In this document: piece after piece, positions 57,601 to 64,000 of the stretch
How positions within the stretch are numbered: position 1 is the stretch's first letter
How the letters are laid out: each line of letters opens with the position of its first letter
Origin: Scatophagus argus
Lineage: Eukaryota; Chordata; Actinopteri; Scatophagidae
NCBI RefSeq assembly: GCF_020382885.2
Contig: NC_058498.1
Span: 12,498,501 to 12,562,500, forward strand
Direction: 5' to 3'
DNA: 64,000 nt
Position numbers and translations under genes: made by a program
Notes under the pieces: generated by a model
Told to the model about the DNA's origin: nothing
The model's database searches: none
The model's input: the letters and a program-made list of their open reading frames with translations, nothing else

Positions 57601-60600
57601 TCATATTGACAATTTCTTCAGTATTTTATAACTCTGAGGCAAACAGTCTTCAGTATTTTTTTAACGAACCTTTTTATTGGATTCAATTTTTAGAATATAA
57701 CTATGTTTAAAATGTCATTGTAGGAGATCCATAGCCACAGTTGGAATTGGAAAAACAAATTTTTCTTTTTTTGCTCTAACATCGAATGAACTGAACAATG
57801 GTGTTCTAAAAAAGTTAAGCTGTTTCAGTACTATCAGTTTGCATCATGAACATTTACTTCAAACCTTCAAACTCATCAGTGCTGTTATACCTAATTTATG
57901 CCAAGGTTCCAGCTCCTGTACTCCAGCTGAAGTTTCAGAACCACTTTTTGTTTTAGGTTACATGTTTCACTGTGGATAACATTGAGGACCTGCAGCTCTT
58001 TCTGGAGCAGCATATCGAGCAGGTGAGAGACTCACATTAAACAGCTTCTGCCTGTTAAATGTACAAAAGATTGCCTGCTTTTTTGCCTTAATTTGTCTTT
58101 TGTCTGCAGTTTGAGACTGGCGAGTTGGGATGCATACTCCTGACCATATCTGCTATTCTCTCTCGATCTATTGAAAAGTATGTTGTCATTCGTCTTCTTG
58201 CTCTATTACTGACCAAGATGAGTAGTGTCAAAATCAGGTTTAGGGTGAGGGTTACTCTTTTTTTTCTTTCTTTAGAGTAAGAGAGGATATGGACATCCCT
58301 ACCACCACACTCATCGGAGCCCATGGCTACTGCACACAGGTTTAGTACAAAACTTGAAATTTTTAAACTGTTTAAGAACTTGGCTTTGTGTTTGTCTATT
58401 ATTTAGAGCTGCACACGATCATAAAGTTACAGGAATTGGTCTTAATTGCATCGGTTAAAAAAACATAACTTTCTCTACGTCCACTGAGTCACTAAGATTG
58501 TTTGTGTTCACCAGGAGCTGGTTAACCTGTTGCTCTGTGGAAGAGCGGTTCCAAATGTCTTTGACAATGACATGGAGTTGGACTCAGGCAATGGCAACAT
58601 GACTCTCCTCAAAGGAATCAAAGGCCAATGTGATGTTGGTCTGCTGTCCTTGTTTGAACATTATAACATCTGTAAGGTGAGTGCTGACTCAAACGACACC
58701 GACAACAGACCTGGGGAGGGTGTACGCATGAGCTGGTTTGGAAAAAACTTAAAACCCCAGTCAGCTATAATGAGCACCACATGGTAGTCATCAACTTTCT
58801 GTTTTAACTCAGGCTCTCTGCTTTAGGCTCTGTACACATTCCCATAAAAGGTGGGTTTTGGTTTTATCAAATGAGACAAGATAAATAAGCAAGATTTATA
58901 GTTTCTAGATGCAAATATTGTCGATAATAAATACCAATATAATAATCAAATTTCTAATTGTTGTACTATTAACTATGATACCAGCCTTGTAAAATGGACT
59001 GGCCATCAAATCAGGACTTAGCATTAAAACACAGTGCAACGTGCTCTAGATTTAAAGTTAATATTACCTGAAATAAAAATTATTTTCTGCACCACTAAGT
59101 GAATGCTTGAAGGTTCTCGGGAAAAAAAACCAAAACAAAACACAACAAAATGCATACAGCGTGGGCTGTTGTGCTGTAATTACTCAGCTTTGTGTGGTTG
59201 CATTACTAATATATGAGAAGTTTGTGTATGCAGCGTGTCTTCTCACAAGAAATTTTGTATCACTCCATGGAGAATATTGTCAGGGGTAGAATTAGTGAAA
59301 GAATTCTCTAGTCATCTTGAACAGTAGTATTAATAACTTAAATTGATCAGGGAAAGTGAAATGTAACTAGCAGGTCAGTACTTACATCATGTGATGCCAA
59401 GGTTAGACTCTTCCTCCCAGGAAACGATGACTATTAAATTTTGCCCTGACATTTCTAATTACCGAGTCTTCAATTTTCATTCGATTGGAATGAAGTAAAA
59501 GGTCCAAGGACTGCAGTAAATCTTGCAGAGAGAAAACAGATGCTTGGTGGCGTCTACCAGAACCTGAAGTAAAAAGAAAGTAGTGCTATGAACAGGATGG
59601 TAGGTTGATAATATACTGAAGTTTTTCCCCTCCATTTTCATAGTGAAGTCTACAGATCTCTTGCAGGAAAGAAATGCAAATTCACTTTCACATTTTCAAG
59701 TTTTTCTGAACATCATTGTCATACATAGTAAATCCCAAGGTACAAAACAAAATATCCCTTTTATACCTTAGAAAACTGTGTGTGTAGTAGCTTAGTAACT
59801 GGGGTGTGTAATTGAACTATTACCATGACAGAGTTTTGATTTTAAACCTCCCACCCTGGTAACTGACAGTTAATGACAGAGCAAGGTTGTGTGTAACATT
59901 CGTTTCCTCTGTTGCACCCTTCCTATCTAAGGTAGGAGCTTACCTGAAGACTCCCCGTTACCCCATCTGGGTGGTGTGTAGTGAAAGCCACTTCAGCGTG
60001 CTTTTTGGCCTGCAGAGGGAGCTGTTGACCAATCAGGACACAAGTCTGGACTTTGACCTCTACTATTACGACGGACTGGCCAATCAGCAGGAGGAGATCC
60101 GTCTCACTGTCTGTATGTAGCATCATTAGTCCCATACATGCAGTTCACATGTCATCTCTTTTTTTTCATTTCCAGTTTTTTTATAATCCCCTCATGAATG
60201 ACCAGTCAGGATGATGTTCATTAGGATGTGGTTCCAATGATTATGATGTGATCTTTTCTTTTTTTTTTTCTTTCTTTTTTAATCTGTATTTAGTGATTTT
60301 GCTTTGGTACTAATTGTACATGTCTCTAAACTGAAAATACTAAATAAGTGTTTGTATTTTTAGCTGTCAGGCAATTTGCCACGAGCTGTGAAGATGTCGA
60401 CACTGACCTCATTCCTCCACTGGAACACTGTATCCGAACAAGGTAAGGATCTTGTGTCATTTCAGACACACAGGCTGTGATGCAGAATGTGTTGATGTTT
60501 ACTGCCGATTATCAAAGAGTGTTCATATTTCTTGCACACATTAAAGACAGCTATATGCTGAACAGGATCAACAGGATCCTTTAGTGTGTACTTGGGTCAG

Positions 60601-60686
60601 CTGTAAATAAATATATACATATGTATTTTCTTGTTAGGTGGAAAGATGCAGCTGTCAATTGGAATGACACAGAGCCCATTCTCTGA
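54620..60686 (+). CDS. mindy4: MINDY lysine-48 deubiquitinase 4 (FAM188B)
   Basis: Probable ubiquitin C-terminal hydrolase of the MINDY family (K48-chain cysteine proteases). Eighteen coding exons: 54620-54679, 54947-55066, 55145-55359, 55447-55720, 55840-56093, 56206-56264, 56342-56454, 56553-56669, 56776-56867, 57030-57131, 57428-57491, 57957-58022, 58110-58177, 58276-58339, 58515-58676, 59932-60112, 60364-60442, 60638-60686. Phases join to 712 residues (human about 757). The N-terminus [21 protein letters not shown] is a LisH-like helix. Residues about 70-360 are disordered and acidic (DDIDDDDD). The catalytic domain follows: [15 protein letters not shown] places the nucleophile at Cys408, and [10 protein letters not shown] places the catalytic His at 630. 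[34 protein letters not shown] and the C-terminus NWNDTEPIL are diagnostic. It is MINDY4 rather than MINDY4B, because the N-terminal region is present and the Cys is intact. Confidence 0.95.
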
Positions 60687-60770
60687 TGGATCACATTATT
60701 TTATGTTATGCAAATCATGACCAGTAACCATTAACTGACAATAAACACTTTATGTCAACAATATTTTTTT
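60687..60770 (+). other. mindy4: mindy4 short 3' untranslated region
   Basis: AATAAA at 60740-60745, 54 bases after the TGA stop, is followed by another AATAAA at 60772-60777. The transcript therefore probably has a very short 3' untranslated region. Confidence 0.55.
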
Positions 60771-61189
60771 AAATAAATGTTGTTCATATTACATTACGCT
60801 TTCTTCTTATTTATCCATTCAGCAGTACCATTGTTTTCATGACATGATGGTCTCGCACAAAGACATGCCTGTCGTATCGACCAAAAAATAAAATGATATG
60901 ACTGACAGAATGCAATAGTTTTTCTTTACAGTATTATATAGATATACTGACCACAGTGGCCTTATATGTGGCCTTATATTTTTAATATGTAATTTTCACA
61001 CGTAGATGTAACACTATGATATCCATGATATCCCTACTTATTATAAATGAAACAAATATTTGATATTTTAATCAAGAAAGCCTGAAAAATGTCTAAAAGG
61101 TAAGGGAAATTAATTTAACATCATGTTTTGAAAGAGATTTTGATGTACTGTGTAAACTTGTATTACAGTTTGCTTTTGAATCAACAGAC

Positions 61190-61262
61190 TGTCAAGCCCC
61201 CTGAGGTGTTGTGATTTGTGATTTTTAAGCCGTATAAATAAAACTACTTGACCTGACTTGAA
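61190..61262 (+). mobile_element. L2-type LINE 3' end
   Basis: CAAGCCCCCTGAGGTGTTGT then GATTTGTGATTTTTAAGCCG and TATAAATAAAACTACTTGAC form the well-known 3' end shared by fish L2-group LINEs (TTGTGATTT...CTATATAAATAAAATTGA pattern). Degenerate ACTTGACCTGACTTGA follows as tail. Confidence 0.65.
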
Positions 61263-62819
61263 TCAAAATTGCCTTTTATTACATGTGCAGGGTTTAAAGC
61301 AGATATTCAGGTTTGTGTTAATGTGTTGTAAAGGTATTTGATTAAATAAATTATGTTTGTGCATGTGTGTTAAAGATAGTGAAGATTCTACTAAATTGCT
61401 TCTGATTGCCCATATGAATTTTCACTTTGGCAGACCTGTCATCTGGAACAGAAAGTAAGACCATACAGTACTTCACCTGTCTCAGTGCACTGATGGTTGT
61501 TTTATGATTGTTTTTTCATGAAGCTGACCAAATTGAAAATAAAAAATGCAAAACTGTTGTTATGTCACCTAAGAACAGTTTTACTTTTTGAAAAAAAGAT
61601 TGCGAAGTTCTCTACAATAGAGCATCATCTGCAAAGGAATTTAACTTAGAGTCCTGTACAATTCACTGTCTTTATTTACCACTTTGAGGCATTGAATTTT
61701 AACCCATTTGATAAATGAACATTTATATAATTCTTACACATTTCTTTTTCCAAATAAAGAAAGCAAACACGAAGCTAATTTTGCATTAGCCCTCAACTAT
61801 GTCACGTCAGGGTGAAAAAACAGATTCAGCTGAAAGATGCCTTGCAGTTAATCAGTGTTTCTAGTGTTAACCGTGGCAGGCGTCACAGTGTACGCAGTGT
61901 GGGGCATGCAGAGGGGGTGGCAGCGAGAGACCTGTGCCAACACCTCCAGCATATGAGATCAAAGACACTGCAGCTGGAGCACACACAGAGCTGCAGCAAC
62001 TATGTACCCATCAAGCTGTCTTGTGCAACATGGACCACGGTCCATAGAGCATGTCAGAAGTGCGATTTGGAGGTCAAAACATATTCAAAACATATGACCA
62101 GTAAAGCATAATGGTACAATGAACGCCACTTTCTTTATTAAATATGTCAAAAGTAATCACATCCATGATATTTCTATTTTGGTGCAATAAAAACGCTGGA
62201 GAAGAGCTCACTGCGCTTATGACAATGCATTCATTTTTCAGCTGTCAAATTCATAATGGAGGCTGTATTATCTCAGTGTATGTTATTGGTGACTCTTGGG
62301 GATTTATGCATTCTACAAAAGACATAGGAAGAGCAACGTACTAATCATGAGACATGGAGTGAATCAATGAGCCCTCTAATTTTACAGCCATCAAGGCTAC
62401 CACGATCACTATAAATAAGGTGGTTTGCTTGAATGAGGCCTTGGGGTCCAAGAAATTGGATTAAAGTGTTTACTTTTACCACAAAATTCTTCTGCGGATG
62501 GAGGGAGTTTGATATACGTCATAAGGAGCCATGTTTAGGTTATATGTTAGTCATAATCTTCCCTGAATAGTTGATACAGGAAACATTTTATCCATCAGAC
62601 TAACATGTGTGTCTTTAGACGGGATGTCCATTTACTTGGTGAACTGGTATCAACCCAGAAGTAGGAGGCGCCTAAAGGGTCCAAAATCTGCTGCAAGTCT
62701 GGTGTACATCCTTGTACAGAATAAAGGATAAAAAGTTAACATTTTCTTGTGGTTAAAACATGGTGGGTTTTTTTTTTCTCTTGGCTGCTAAGCTTTGGTG
62801 ATGCAGGGTGCAGTCTGAC

Positions 62820-63180
62820 AGGAGGGAAATGGCTTAGCTTTGGTCTCTATTTACTATTTATCGCGCCAGCATTTCTCAGAGGGGGGATTTAGTGCTTGTG
62901 TGTAATTGTGTTAGGGCCCTCCCACGTGCTGTCCCTGGTGCATCTTCTGTCTCCTCTCCTAATCTGTGCTGTTTGTCTCCAGATAAGTGATATCCTCCAC
63001 AGATTAGGATCCGGTGTCCCTGCCCTGCCCAACTGGAGGGAAAGGGATCCCCTGTGCGTCCCCATGAGGTGCAAGCTGTATTTTTAGCCACCTAATCCTT
63101 TTATAGCCCAGGCAGAAAACATCACCCCTTTCCATTAATTGTCCAAGGTAATCGTGATACCATATTCCAGAGAGGAAGTA
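62820..63180. promoter_or_regulatory. candidate conserved noncoding element downstream of mindy4
   Basis: This block is richer in G+C than its AT-rich flanks and has no consistent reading frame. It contains several homeodomain-type sites: TAATCT at about 62960 and, inverted, at 63001, and CCTAATCC at 63091-63098. It also contains CACGTG at 62922-62927. Composition and motif density suggest an enhancer, but no comparison was possible. Confidence 0.3.
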
Positions 63181-64000
63181 CTTTTTCAATTTTTGTTTTT
63201 GATGGAGCATAAATTTCTAAGCTCTTCTGTTCCTCAGAAAGCTGTGATTTGTGGAGGAGAGGCAATCGTCCGTTTTATGGCCCTTCTGAACAAGACCACC
63301 TTATATCAAGTTGCAAAAATGTTGCACACTCACACCGGAAGGATCTGTACATCCAAAGAAAATACCTGCTTTCAATTCACTTTCAGCTCATAACCCTTTG
63401 AACTGAGAACTTCTGTTGGATGATTTTTTTAATGATCTCTGAACAAGCCAAACTTGTTGAATAATGCATGATCCAAAGTAACAAATGGTCCTGCAGGGTC
63501 TGTAGAGACATGCTGGCGTGAGAACTGAGCTGTTGTAATCTTTGGCTTAGCATATGTTTTCTTCAGAAACATGTCTATCAGTATCCCTATGTGTGCATGG
63601 CTCGATATTTATTTCACTACCCCAATAAAAACCGCAGACAATCACTGTAACTATTCCCAAGACACATGTCTCAGTACAAGATGACACAACATGACAAGAA
63701 GAAGAATGTTGGATCCTGTTTGTTTTGCCAGGTCTTTATAGTATTACTGTAAGGGTGGGTAATTTAAACTAAGATCAGGAAGACTTGCCTTAAACGGCTG
63801 CTCTGGTGCCTGTACATGCAATTGGAAACTCCCTCTGCGGAGCTGACAGCTTTGCTTGTTTTCTCATACATAATGTTTGCTGTTTTCCACTTATGAAACC
63901 TAAAATGTAAAAACAAGCAGCTTTTGAGAGAAAATAGATACTTTTCTTGTCTTGGCACGAAGAAAAGTCAAAATGGACATTATGTTCAGCGTGCAGCAAA

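Larger units (their letters stand above)
60778..64000. other. intergenic region at the right edge
   Basis: No coding exon was recognised. The open frames at 61812-62111, 62144-62344 and 63139-63393 have no identifiable domain and no convincing splice context. The LINE tail at 61190 and the possible regulatory block at 62820 are listed separately. Confidence 0.5.

Noticed and set aside
54620-60686. MINDY4B or an inactive paralogue
   Set aside because: The LisH-like N-terminal half is present, and the catalytic Cys and His motifs are intact.
62876-63091. Overlapping open frames on both strands near 63 kb
   Set aside because: The openness comes from GC-rich composition. Frames disagree between strands and show no recognisable protein. 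A noncoding regulatory block is a better guess.

Overview
This window is vertebrate nuclear DNA, almost certainly from a ray-finned (teleost, probably percomorph) fish. Every gene is split into many short exons with GT-AG introns. The proteins are full-length relatives of vertebrate genes. The spacers carry fish-type repeat debris: LINE 3' tails ending in (ATCC)n, (TATCT)n or (ATTCTG)n, a Tc1 transposase scrap, and AC/TC microsatellites. There are no operons, CRISPR arrays, phage or bacterial features. All exon models below were built by hand from splice sites, reading phase and remembered family sequences; no alignment was run.

Layout from left to right: (1) p3h2, 3' part only, + strand, to 3532. 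(2) ccdc181, - strand, 8278 to 5622. (3) cpox, + strand, 10907 to 13862. (4) prrg1, - strand, 19745 to 17350. (5) tmem47, + strand, 24530 to 29573. (6) tab3, - strand, 36762 to 31874. (7) nexn, + strand, 44333 to 52611. (8) mindy4, + strand, 54620 to 60686. The last 3.3 kb is intergenic. Genes 1 to 7 alternate in strand, giving divergent promoter regions (ccdc181/cpox, prrg1/tmem47, tab3/nexn) and convergent 3' ends (p3h2/ccdc181, cpox/prrg1, tmem47/tab3).

The genes do not form one pathway. They cover collagen prolyl 3-hydroxylation in the ER (p3h2), a cilium/flagellum-associated coiled-coil protein (ccdc181), a mitochondrial heme-synthesis enzyme (cpox), a vitamin-K-dependent Gla membrane protein (prrg1), a claudin-like junction protein (tmem47), a ubiquitin-binding TAK1 adaptor (tab3), a sarcomeric Z-disc actin-binding protein (nexn) and a deubiquitinase of the MINDY family (mindy4). 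prrg1, tmem47 and tab3 all have human relatives at Xp21, so this is a conserved linkage block. The flanking genes have human relatives on chromosomes 3, 1 and 7.

I found no convincing new biological system. The items most worth a second look are the repeated phase-0 exon array and long acidic N-terminus of nexn, an apparent GC-AG intron in ccdc181, RFX X-box-like sites upstream of mindy4 and ccdc181, two ~65-bp retro-insertions with visible target duplications, and a GC-rich possible conserved noncoding element near 63 kb.
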